Below, one piece after another: positions 43,471 through 51,203 of a DNA stretch of 64,000 nt. The notes beneath the pieces were generated by a model, which was not told the origin of the DNA, did not search any database, and saw nothing but the letters and a program-made list of their open reading frames with translations. The position numbers and the translations under genes are program-made. This DNA comes from Claveliimonas monacensis (GTDB taxonomy: Bacteria; Bacillota; Clostridia; Lachnospirales; Lachnospiraceae): NCBI RefSeq assembly GCF_014982975.1, contig NZ_JADCKL010000012.1:20352-84351 (forward strand), read 5' to 3'. Each line of letters begins with the position of its first letter. Positions within the stretch are counted from its first letter, which is position 1.

Positions 43471-43512
43471 AAATTATGATAGATAAAGATGATTATATTT
43501 AAGAGGTGACAA

Positions 43513-44709
43513 ATGAAAAATTTATTATTTACTTCAGAATCAGTAACAGAAGGACATCCGGATAAAATGTGCGATGCAATTTCAGATGCAATCTTAGATG
43601 AATTAATGAAAAAAGATTCAATGAGTCGAGTGGCCTGTGAAGTGGCAACTACTACAGGACTTGTATTAGTAATGGGAGAGATTACTACAAGTGCTTATGT
43701 CGATATTCCCAAGATTGCCAGAGATACAATCCGGGACATTGGATATACAAATGCAGATTATGGATTTGACGCAAATACCTGCAGTGTGATCACCGCAATT
43801 GATGAACAATCTCCGGATATTGCAATGGGTGTAGATCAGGCACTTGAGGAGAGGGATACTACCAGCGGATCAGAAAAAACATCTTCTGTTTTAGGTGCCG
43901 GAGATCAGGGAATGATGTTTGGATATGCCACAGACGAAACACCGGAATACATGCCGTATCCGATCGTCATGGCGCATAAATTAGCAAAAAGGCTGACAGA
44001 AGTAAGAAAGAATGGTGTACTTCCTTATTTACGGCCGGATGGGAAAACACAGGTTACAGTCGAATATGATTCGGCAGGCAGACCTCTGCGGGTAGATACC
44101 GTGGTAGTGTCTACGCAGCATGACCCTGAAATAACGCAGGAACGTCTGCATGCGGATATAAAAGAGCAGGTGATTGTACCGATTATCCCAGAAGAAATGA
44201 TTGACGATGAAACCAAGATTTATATTAATCCTACCGGAAGATTCGTCATCGGAGGACCTCATGGGGATAGTGGATTAACAGGACGAAAAATTATTGTAGA
44301 TACATACGGCGGATATGCCCGGCATGGCGGTGGAGCTTTTTCTGGAAAAGACTGTACAAAAGTAGACCGTTCGGCAGCATATGCGGCCCGTTATGTGGCG
44401 AAGAATATTGTAGCAGCAGGTCTTGCAAAAAAATGTGAGATTCAGTTGTCCTATGCGATTGGCGTTGCACAGCCAACCTCTATTATGGCCGATACCTTTG
44501 GTACAGGGATTGTTTCGGATGAAGAATTAGCAACAATGATTTCAGAGCATTTTGATCTGACTCCAGAAGGCATTATCAAATCACTTGATTTACGCAGGCC
44601 GATTTATAAACAGACAGCAGCATATGGCCATTTTGGAAGGACGGATGTTGAACTGCCGTGGGAAAAGATTGATAAGGCGGATGAATTAAAAGCAGTTTAT
44701 CAAAAGTAG
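43513..44709 (+). CDS. metK: S-adenosylmethionine synthetase
   Basis: This 398-residue enzyme makes SAM from methionine and ATP. It is complete and normal in length: the N-terminal [24 protein letters not shown], the [16 protein letters not shown] signature, and the P-loop-like [23 protein letters not shown] are all present. ATG 43513 follows AAGAGGTGAC. GC content is clearly higher than the flanking remnants, like core genes further right. No SAM riboswitch is visible in the 40 nt upstream, though the remnants may have replaced its leader. It lies between two loci with five SAM-dependent radical enzymes, which may be chance or useful supply. Confidence 0.96.
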   Translation: MKNLLFTSESVTEGHPDKMCDAISDAILDELMKKDSMSRVACEVATTTGLVLVMGEITTSAYVDIPKIARDTIRDIGYTNADYGFDANTCSVITAIDEQSPDIAMGVDQALEERDTTSGSEKTSSVLGAGDQGMMFGYATDETPEYMPYPIVMAHKLAKRLTEVRKNGVLPYLRPDGKTQVTVEYDSAGRPLRVDTVVVSTQHDPEITQERLHADIKEQVIVPIIPEEMIDDETKIYINPTGRFVIGGPHGDSGLTGRKIIVDTYGGYARHGGGAFSGKDCTKVDRSAAYAARYVAKNIVAAGLAKKCEIQLSYAIGVAQPTSIMADTFGTGIVSDEELATMISEHFDLTPEGIIKSLDLRRPIYKQTAAYGHFGRTDVELPWEKIDKADELKAVYQK

Positions 44710-45009
44710 TGAAAAGTGGCTGATAGTTGACTTTTGGCTTTCGTTCTATTACCAAAGTATTATAGATGCTTGCAGTGTCTGCAATCTGGAGAGGGACTTT
44801 CGAGAATCTCCCTATTTTAGTTTCTTCTAAAATATCGTAAATAATGTTTTGATGTATATTATTTAGAAAAAAACATATTATGGGAATCAACGAAAAGGCG
44901 GTGGCTTCGAAATGATTAGTGGAGAATACCCCAACTCAAATTTTCCTTCAAATGTAAAAGTTTTGAGCTAGGGTATCCTCCGATTGAAAAGTGTTGAGTG
45001 TGTGATTCA
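44710..45009. other. intergenic region with long imperfect hairpin (44921-44981)
   Basis: In this 300-nt gap, GGAG-a-ATACCC (44921-44931) pairs with GGGTAT-c-CTCC (44971-44981), and inside it CTCAAAA (44935-44941) pairs with TTTTGAG (44961-44967). It lies between convergent metK and the minus-strand secreted protein and probably works as a shared terminator. Nothing else is seen. Confidence 0.5.
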
Positions 45010-45489
45010 TTATGATAAATTGCCATTTGAGTCACAACTAAGCACGACTTCTTTATTTATAGTAGCAGCAGGCAATGGCCCATAATACAGTTTGGCGGTA
45101 GCTTTACCTTTTGCTTTGTTTCCGCTATAACTGCTACTTTTATTACTGATTTTCCAGTATTGATTATAGGATTCAGCTTTTACGCTTGCTGAAGTACATT
45201 TGCTCGAACTCCCTGTGTATGTAAAGGAACCGGTCACAGAAACATACCATAAAACCTTGCCATCAGCTTTATAAGTAGTAGTTTTGGTGCCGGTTTTGGT
45301 ATTGTTTGCTCTAGTATTGATTTCAGTATTTACATAGATAATTGTTTCAAAATAAGACCCATCATCAAGATAAGTAGTTTCTTTAGATAAAACCCGCTGG
45401 GGAGCGGCTGCATCGGCAACAGCAATAGAAGAAAAGCTAAAGAATAGAGTTACAATTAAAAGACATAATACCTTCTTTTTATAATTCAT
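45010..45489 (-). CDS. secreted protein of the DUF6147 type (tentative)
   Basis: This 159-residue protein has a clear signal peptide (KKKVLCLLIVTLFFSFSSIAVADA, cleavage after ADA). The mature part is rich in Thr, Ser, Lys and Tyr and reads as beta strands: GTKTTTYKADGKVLWYVSVTG, SFTYTGSSSKCTSASV, YWKISNKSSSYSG, KGKATAKLYYGPLP. It has a Cys pair that could form a disulfide. From memory this matches DUF6147 proteins of gut Clostridia, found behind PadR and a DUF6120-like gene as here. The function is unknown. Confidence 0.7.
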   Translation of the reverse strand: MNYKKKVLCLLIVTLFFSFSSIAVADAAAPQRVLSKETTYLDDGSYFETIIYVNTEINTRANNTKTGTKTTTYKADGKVLWYVSVTGSFTYTGSSSKCTSASVKAESYNQYWKISNKSSSYSGNKAKGKATAKLYYGPLPAATINKEVVLSCDSNGNLS

Positions 45490-45500
45490 TTTTTCACCCC

Positions 45501-45881
45501 TTACTCACTTATTGTTGTGCTAATTGCATCTGGAATAGCTTGCTCTACTTTTTCACTTAGTCCATGCAAAAAAATAGTATATAATAATAAGACCAAAAAT
45601 AGTAATAATACGCAAAATAAAAGAATATATTTTTTTATGTTTTGTTTTTTTATTGCAGTTGAGGTTTCGATGAAGTCTTGTGCATCCATATATTCATGTA
45701 ATACTTCTTGCGGCGAACCGAATTCATTTACCAGATCTTCAAAAGTACAATGCCTTCTAGTATTTGAAAATTCAATAAGACTATTTTTGAATTCTTTTAA
45801 AAACTTTGCTTCATAGTAAGATTTTAGTGGGAAAATTGCTTTTAAAATACGATAATACTCTTTTACACAATTATTTCGCAT
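45501..45881 (-). CDS. small single-pass membrane protein, DUF6120-like
   Basis: This 126-residue protein begins with MRNNCVKEYY; an in-frame ATG at 45893 is too close to the AAAGGA ribosome site. The N-terminal part (RILKAIFPLKSYYEAKFLKEFKNSLIEF ... VNEFGSPQEVLHEYM) resembles DUF1700/DUF6120 proteins that act with PadR regulators. One hydrophobic helix at about residues 84-106 (KKYILLFCVLLLFLVLLLYTIF) places the C-terminus outside. It lies between PadR and the secreted protein in a three-gene unit, with an 11-nt overlap with padR. Confidence 0.7.
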   Translation of the reverse strand: MRNNCVKEYYRILKAIFPLKSYYEAKFLKEFKNSLIEFSNTRRHCTFEDLVNEFGSPQEVLHEYMDAQDFIETSTAIKKQNIKKYILLFCVLLLFLVLLLYTIFLHGLSEKVEQAIPDAISTTISE

Positions 45882-46230
45882 ATTTAAGGCCATCCTTTGA
45901 GCACTTATAGTTTAATAAAGCAACTATTCCTTCATGAACTTGCGTATAAGCTGAAATTAGTTTATCTAGTTCTTTTCGCCCTTCTGCTTCAATGTGGTAA
46001 TATACACGTTCCATTCGCCCATTTCCGTTTTGTTTATAGGAAGAAATGAGATTTCTCTCTTGTAACCTATAGAGAATAGGATACATAGAAGGCTCCCTTA
46101 CAATTATCCTACCACAGGAGATCTCTCTGATGATTTGTGTGATTTGATAACCATAGCAATCTTCTTCAGAAAGGACTTTAAGTAAAAGCATTTCAATAGA
46201 CCCTTTTTTAAATCTGTCTCTATAATCCAT
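45871..46230 (-). CDS. PadR-family transcriptional regulator
   Basis: This 119-residue regulator has the PadR winged helix: KGSIEMLLLKVLSEEDCYGYQI, SMYPILYRLQERNLISSY and RVYYHIEAEGRKELDKL. It would repress its own small operon with the membrane and secreted proteins until an unknown signal appears. The start ATG 46230 has no strong ribosome site, so the transcript may be leaderless. AGATA-tgg-TATCT at 46663-46675, further upstream, is a palindrome of the kind PadR proteins bind, but it is 430 nt away. Confidence 0.88.
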   Translation of the reverse strand: MDYRDRFKKGSIEMLLLKVLSEEDCYGYQITQIIREISCGRIIVREPSMYPILYRLQERNLISSYKQNGNGRMERVYYHIEAEGRKELDKLISAYTQVHEGIVALLNYKCSKDGLKYAK

Positions 46231-47228
46231 AATTTGTTAAGTAGACTGTGTCTCAAGTCTCGACTTTTCACCTCCATTTATATTAGCAATTTTGTGATGA
46301 GAGAATTAAGCTCGACCTTTTCAAAGAACTGTATATGCCAGATTCGGGTATACAACGCCGCGTTCTACGCTCCTCCATTTTCTTATGGTATAGATAGAAA
46401 TTAAAAGCACTGAGTAATGTTGAGTATAATAATGTCAAAATTATAAATTTTAGGTGCTCTGCCTTTTTACGCTGTTTACATTGGATACCATGAATTACAT
46501 TAGAAGATTATAGATTATGGCACAACTATTTCTTATAAGCTTGAATTTCTCTTCACGACATATTTAGTAATGTGCTGAAATACACTTTCTAAAGTTACTA
46601 TAGCATAAAATATAATATTGTGAAATATAAATTAATATAATATATAGTAGACAAATATATTTAGATATGGTATCTTTTAAATAGGATAATAGTGATCAGT
46701 TAAAGTCTAAAAAATCTCATGTATTTGAAATAGGAGGCGAGTCCAATGGGAACTAGAACAGAAGAAGGAGTATGGTAAACCCTAGAAATATTCTCTGGCT
46801 GATATGATTTATTAAAAACAGTTTTTGGCACAGGATTTTCAATGGTAATCAGGAAGAATATTTTCTTTATTGAATGTTCGTATTAATATAGGTAAATTTT
46901 CCATCTTTTCTTTCGTCTATCCTACTAAATGAATGGATGGAAGATAGTTGTTGCTAACACCTCAACATTGTACCGAAGTAGTAAGGCTGTTTTAGCTTCT
47001 TGGTAACTTTAGGGATTATCTATAAGGAAGATTGATTTTTTGATATACATTCTTGAATGTATTTTACTTATTTTGTTTCGAATATAATAAGAGAATCAGT
47101 ATTTTAGGATACTTACAAAGATATGAACTTGTTGTTACCTATTTAAAAAGGGATGGATAGTTTTATTACATTTATACAATAGCTAGGTTCATGTAACTTT
47201 ATTTCAATGTTGTAAGGGGGAAAAGAGA
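46231..47228. other. gene-free 1-kb stretch upstream of the secreted peptidase
   Basis: No defensible gene was found on either strand. It is AT-rich and contains several stop-riddled frames, the palindrome AGATA-tgg-TATCT (46663-46675), and a long A/T run before 47229. The last 100 nt must hold the peptidase promoter, but no convincing -35/-10 pair stands out. The segment could be decayed mobile DNA. Confidence 0.5.
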
Positions 47229-48335
47229 ATGAAGAAAAGAATTAGAAATTTAGTAGTTACCTGTTTAATAATATCTATGTTGAGTCCATGCTTTGGTGTA
47301 ACAGCATTTGCAACATCAGGGGAAAACACAGATATGGATGATCTCGATATACTAATCTCTGCCCACTATTTTTTAGATTCGGATAGTTACGGGGAAAGTT
47401 TTTGGTCGGATTCAATATCAGATATCGATATAGTTCCATTATATAATACTAGCGGAAAAATTACTGCTTATTATGTAGAATTGGCAGAAGGGGGATATGC
47501 GGTTGTTAATAATAATACAGAAAATCCAACCACGATTGAATTTGGAGAGGGAAACAATCCACTAATTCGTGAAATTTTGGATAATAATAGTAATCCTCAT
47601 ATTATTTATAATAATCCACTATCTCTTTATGACGCAAACAATACAACTATGACGAGAAGCATAAGTGATCAGCCGGATTTATATGATAATTATCCTGATC
47701 TGCAAGTGAAAGATAGTAGCTTGGCGTCTATGCTTTCGGAGCAAAAGGATATTATTGAGAGTACTCCTCATATAGTTCCATACGGTGATGGTGATTATGG
47801 TTTTATTAATTGGAGCGATATGCCTTCAGGATCTTATACTTCTGATAATATTCCGTATTCTGGTACAAGTTGGGTGATTACAGGTGACTTTGACGACATA
47901 GCAAGCGATCATTGTGGCGCAACAGCAGTAACTAATCTTGCCAACTATTTTGCAAATCAAGGATACTCAAAGTTGAAAAAGAGTAGCAACCGGAACACAT
48001 TTATCGCAGTACATAATATTGTAGGTAACGGTCCTGTCATGACAATCGCAGATAAAGCGAAAAAATATTTTTCTAATTGTGGATATACTTTACAGTATAG
48101 TTCTGTCGGAACATTTACAGGGATTAAAGATGCAACCAAAAAGGATAGACCTTGTGGTATTCTGTTAGCAGACGGAATAGTGAAGTGGCACTGGATTCTT
48201 TCTGTAGGATACAGGGATTACAATTCCGGTGGTGACTATATACGAATTATGGATGGATGGAATAGGAATGTCAATAGATTCTATAAACCGGGATCAGGTT
48301 CTTTATGGATTTCTGCTACTCAATATTGGATTTAA
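47229..48335 (+). CDS. secreted papain-like (C39-like/SpeB-type) peptidase
   Basis: This 368-residue protein has a signal peptide (MKKRIRNLVVTCLIISMLSPCFGVTAFA). The next ~110 residues (YYVELAEGGYAVVNNNTENPTTIEFGEGN) resemble the propeptide of SpeB-type cysteine proteases. The C-terminal domain, about residues 200-368, has DHCGATAVTNLANYF with the catalytic Cys, KWHWILSVGYR with the His, and IMDGWNR with the third residue. ATG 47229 follows GTAAGGGGGAAAAG. It is followed after two nucleotides by a membrane protein. Whether the target is host, wall or a peptide is unknown. Confidence 0.8.
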   Translation: MKKRIRNLVVTCLIISMLSPCFGVTAFATSGENTDMDDLDILISAHYFLDSDSYGESFWSDSISDIDIVPLYNTSGKITAYYVELAEGGYAVVNNNTENPTTIEFGEGNNPLIREILDNNSNPHIIYNNPLSLYDANNTTMTRSISDQPDLYDNYPDLQVKDSSLASMLSEQKDIIESTPHIVPYGDGDYGFINWSDMPSGSYTSDNIPYSGTSWVITGDFDDIASDHCGATAVTNLANYFANQGYSKLKKSSNRNTFIAVHNIVGNGPVMTIADKAKKYFSNCGYTLQYSSVGTFTGIKDATKKDRPCGILLADGIVKWHWILSVGYRDYNSGGDYIRIMDGWNRNVNRFYKPGSGSLWISATQYWI

Positions 48336-48337
48336 AG

Positions 48338-48757
48338 ATGATCGCTATTAGAAAACATAAAACATATTCATTGATTACTACTATTGTAATATTCTTTGCC
48401 CTGTATTTTGTATCTAAAATATATTTACAAGACATGTATTTATTTGAATGGACACAAAGACATTATTATTTAGGTATGTGGATTATTGCAATAGGGCTAA
48501 TATTAGGCAATAGAATTTTAATTTCATTTTCTATTAGTGTTGGGAATTTTGTTGGTATACTATTAGGTCAGTATGTGGGAGACTGGATAAAGGAATTAAC
48601 AATGTCACAAATAGTTTCAGGCATGGATCCAGAGACAGTATATCAATTACAGCATCATCCAGGAGTAGAAATTTGGTTATTAACAATAGGGATTTTTTTC
48701 TTGATTGGTGCAATTACAACTTTAATTTGGAAAAGAAAAATAACATCTACTTCGTAA
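48338..48757 (+). CDS. membrane protein paired with the secreted peptidase
   Basis: This 139-residue protein has three or four hydrophobic helices (YSLITTIVIFFALYFVS, YYLGMWIIAIGLILGN, FSISVGNFVGILLGQYVG and LLTIGIFFLIGAITTLIW). The start ATG 48338 lies just behind the peptidase stop, so the pair are co-translated. It could be an immunity or anchoring partner for the peptidase. I recognise no family. A long perfect inverted repeat follows. Confidence 0.65.
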   Translation: MIAIRKHKTYSLITTIVIFFALYFVSKIYLQDMYLFEWTQRHYYLGMWIIAIGLILGNRILISFSISVGNFVGILLGQYVGDWIKELTMSQIVSGMDPETVYQLQHHPGVEIWLLTIGIFFLIGAITTLIWKRKITSTS

Positions 48758-48773
48758 CAACATATTTCGAAGT

Positions 48774-48842
48774 AGAGTATACGGAAACCGCTGCCTCATA
48801 GATGAATTCATCGTCTATGGGACAGCGGTTTCCGTATACTCT
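48774..48842. repeat. 69-bp inverted repeat with 20-bp perfect arms
   Basis: The 20-base arm at 48774-48793 (AGAGTATACGG...) is perfectly complementary to 48823-48842. The 29-nt interior has a further imperfect stem (ATAGA/TCTAT around TGAATTCA). No T-tract follows, so it is too long and regular for an ordinary terminator. It may be an end-to-end remnant of a miniature element or a strong bidirectional transcription stop. It lies 17 nt after the membrane-protein gene. Confidence 0.7.
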
Positions 48843-49547
48843 AATCACTATAAAATGTAGAAATAAGCGACTGTAATTTCTTTGTCAGCTATCATATTTC
48901 CGACAGAGAAGTGATTAAATAAAGCATCGAAGATTTTAGTTCTTCATGTAAAGCTTTCTACGTTACTTTACAATTGATCTTCACGAAAGCTAATGATATG
49001 TTAACGCGGACATCTTCTCCAAAACACTATTTAACAATTTCACCTTGTTCATCTAGTTCTCATCTCTGGAAAGTATACGGTTTACAGTGTTCTTTCATAG
49101 CATTGATAACCGCTTCCAAATAGTTTTAAAGTAATGCTATTATTTGTATCTGCATACTTCCAACTAAACTGTCCCATGTTTCGATTTTTCTCCTTTCTTT
49201 GCGTGTAATCAGATTACAGTAATGTTTATCATTGTACTCTCTGCATTCTTTTGACATCTGTTGCTGTCTTCTTTTAAAGAGCCGGAGATACAAAAAGACA
49301 CCGATTACTCTTTCAAATAATCAGTGCCTTCCTGTATTATTGGCAATGTATTTTTTAGAATTTAAATCCCGACGTATGGTATCAGAATAAAAGTTTCTTA
49401 ACCCTGCTATAGTGCTGAGTTATAAAAATACAAATAAAGTATAGACTTTGCTCCCGGTAATGTCAATAAGTTACTGAGAAAAGTCCTGAAGATTACTGAG
49501 AAAAGTCCTGAAGATCTGAAATAATAATGAAAATTGTACTTGGATTC
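48843..49547. other. gene-free stretch with minus-strand terminator and 22-nt tandem repeat
   Basis: This 705-nt stretch shows no credible gene. GGCACtGATTA / TAATCgGTGTC followed by five Ts on the minus strand (49290-49331) is a good minus-strand terminator without a gene in front of it, so a gene has probably been lost. A perfect 22-nt tandem duplication (unit TTACTGAGAAAAGTCCTGAA..) lies at 49471-49514. The rest is unassigned. Confidence 0.5.
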
Positions 49548-49574
49548 ACCTGAGATTTTTTTATGCATACAATG
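49548..49574 (+). promoter_or_regulatory. candidate sigma-K (mother-cell) promoter for dpaAB
   Basis: AC (49548-49549), a 16-nt spacer and CATACAATG (49566-49574) fit the sigma-K pattern AC-N16-CATANNNTA except for the last base. It lies 24 nt before the TTG start of dpaA. Dipicolinate synthase genes are known sigma-K targets in the mother cell, which supports the reading. Confidence 0.5.
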
Positions 49575-49597
49575 AAGAAAAAAAGGAAAAAGACAGA

Positions 49598-50467
49598 TTG
49601 AGAGCAGATTCTTATAAGATTGCTGTGATCGGCGGTGACAAGAGACAGGTGTATCTGGCACGTATCCTTGCGAAGAAGGGTTATGAGGTCGCTGTATATG
49701 GACTCTGTGAAAGAGTGCATGATGAAAGAATACGGGAGGCGACATCATTGAAAGAAGCTTTGAAAGAGGTGGATGCTGCTGTAGGACCTGTGCCTTTTAT
49801 TCGGTCAGGGAAGATTACGGGGGCGTATGAGGTTCCGGATATGAATGTAGAAATGCTCTTTGATGAGTTGCCAGATAATGCAGTCTTTTTTGCAGGGAAT
49901 ATCCCAGATGAGGTGAGAAGATATGCAGAGGGAAAAGGACTCAGAGCATGTGACATGATGATAGATGAACTTGTAGCTGCAAGAAACGCCGTTGCTACTG
50001 CAGAGGGGGCGGTTGCTGAAGCAATCGCAAGAAGTCCTGTCAACCTGACAAAGAGCAGATGTCTTGTTCTTGGTTACGGCAGGTGCGGAAAAATATTGAT
50101 GCGACTTTTGAAGTCTTTCTTTTGCAATGTGCTTGTTTCTGAAAAAGACAAGACAAGGGCTGCAGATGCATTTGTACTGGCGGACGGCATTGTGTCCGAA
50201 GCCGAGCTGTCGGATGCGGTAGGAAATGTTGATTTTATTTTTAATACAGTGCCTGAGAGGATCCTGTCAGAAGAGAGGCTCCGACATATAGGGAAGAACA
50301 CATGGATCCTTGATATTGCGTCGGCACCAGGCGGTGTGGATTACAGAGCTGCAGAGGCTCTGTCAGTGAATGCTGTCCTGCTGCCCGGGCTTCCCGGCAG
50401 ATATGCGCCTGTTTCTTCCGCTGAGATTCTTGCTGATTTTATAGAGAACCAGATCAGGCTGCGCTGA
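49598..50467 (+). CDS. dpaA: dipicolinate synthase subunit A
   Basis: This 289-residue protein (SpoVFA) joins DpaB to make dipicolinic acid in the mother cell for the spore core. It begins at TTG 49598, with AAAAGGAAAAAG upstream. An N-terminal Rossmann-type segment (IAVIGGDKRQVYLARILAKKGYEVAVYGL) is followed by a second nucleotide-binding segment at about residues 150-175 (CLVLGYGRCGKILMRLLKSF). The end ALSVNAVLLPGLPGRYAPVSSAEILAD is typical of the family. The next gene is dpaB, 33 nt on. This marks the organism as a spore former and this region as core chromosome. Confidence 0.93.
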   Translation: MRADSYKIAVIGGDKRQVYLARILAKKGYEVAVYGLCERVHDERIREATSLKEALKEVDAAVGPVPFIRSGKITGAYEVPDMNVEMLFDELPDNAVFFAGNIPDEVRRYAEGKGLRACDMMIDELVAARNAVATAEGAVAEAIARSPVNLTKSRCLVLGYGRCGKILMRLLKSFFCNVLVSEKDKTRAADAFVLADGIVSEAELSDAVGNVDFIFNTVPERILSEERLRHIGKNTWILDIASAPGGVDYRAAEALSVNAVLLPGLPGRYAPVSSAEILADFIENQIRLR

Positions 50468-50500
50468 ATCTGTCCCGGATAGAAGGAGTAGTTGGTATTT

Positions 50501-51079
50501 ATGAAGCTGAAAGGAAAAAGGGTTGGCGTAGCGCTTACAGGATCGTTCTGCACTTATGAGAAGGCATTTGTACAGCTCAGGAAACTGAAAGAAGAGGGAG
50601 CGGAGATTGTGACGATTTTTTCTAATGCCTCCCAGACGATAGACAGCCGTTTTGGAAGTCCGGAAGATTTTATGAAGGAAGCAGAAGAAATTACCGGATC
50701 CCGCCCATTGCTTACGATCAGCCAGGCAGAGCCGATCGGGCCAAAGAGTCTTTTGGATCTGCTGATTATCCTTCCGTGTACCGGCAATACTGCGGCAAAG
50801 TTGGCTAACGGCATTACGGATTCTCCGGCCCTTATGGCGGCAAAGGCACATTTGCGGAATGAAAAACCGCTACTGATCTCCATATCTACAAACGACGCCC
50901 TTGGGATGAACATGAAAAATATCGGGATTCTGCTTAACGTAAAGCATATCTTTTTTGTCCCCTTCGGGCAGGATGACCCGGAGAAAAAACCGAATTCTAT
51001 GACTGCAAGAACAGAGATGCTGATTCCGGCTGCGGAGGCAGCACTGGAGGAGCGGCAGTATCAGCCGGTAATCCGGTGA
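50501..51079 (+). CDS. dpaB: dipicolinate synthase subunit B (flavoprotein)
   Basis: This 192-residue flavoprotein (SpoVFB) is the partner of DpaA. ATG 50501 follows AGAAGGAG at a slightly long distance; TTG 50492 is an alternative start. The family pattern is clear: GKRVGVALTGSFCTYEKAF at the start, then ILPCTGNTAAKLANGITDSP, and KPLLISISTNDALG. It ends about 125 nt before asnB. Confidence 0.93.
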   Translation: MKLKGKRVGVALTGSFCTYEKAFVQLRKLKEEGAEIVTIFSNASQTIDSRFGSPEDFMKEAEEITGSRPLLTISQAEPIGPKSLLDLLIILPCTGNTAAKLANGITDSPALMAAKAHLRNEKPLLISISTNDALGMNMKNIGILLNVKHIFFVPFGQDDPEKKPNSMTARTEMLIPAAEAALEERQYQPVIR

Positions 51080-51203
51080 ACTGCAAAGCACCTGAAGGAG
51101 CAGGCAGAAGAGGCCAGCGTGGCAGTACTATCAGGGAGCGGTATTCAGGATGAAACTGCCGGCGTAGAAAATCGGAGAATTTTTGAAAAAAGGAGAAAAA
51201 GAT

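Noticed and set aside
50363..50851. 162-codon minus-strand frame across dpaA/dpaB
   Set aside because: It lies opposite two certain genes and has a Cys/His/Arg-rich composition typical of antisense frames.
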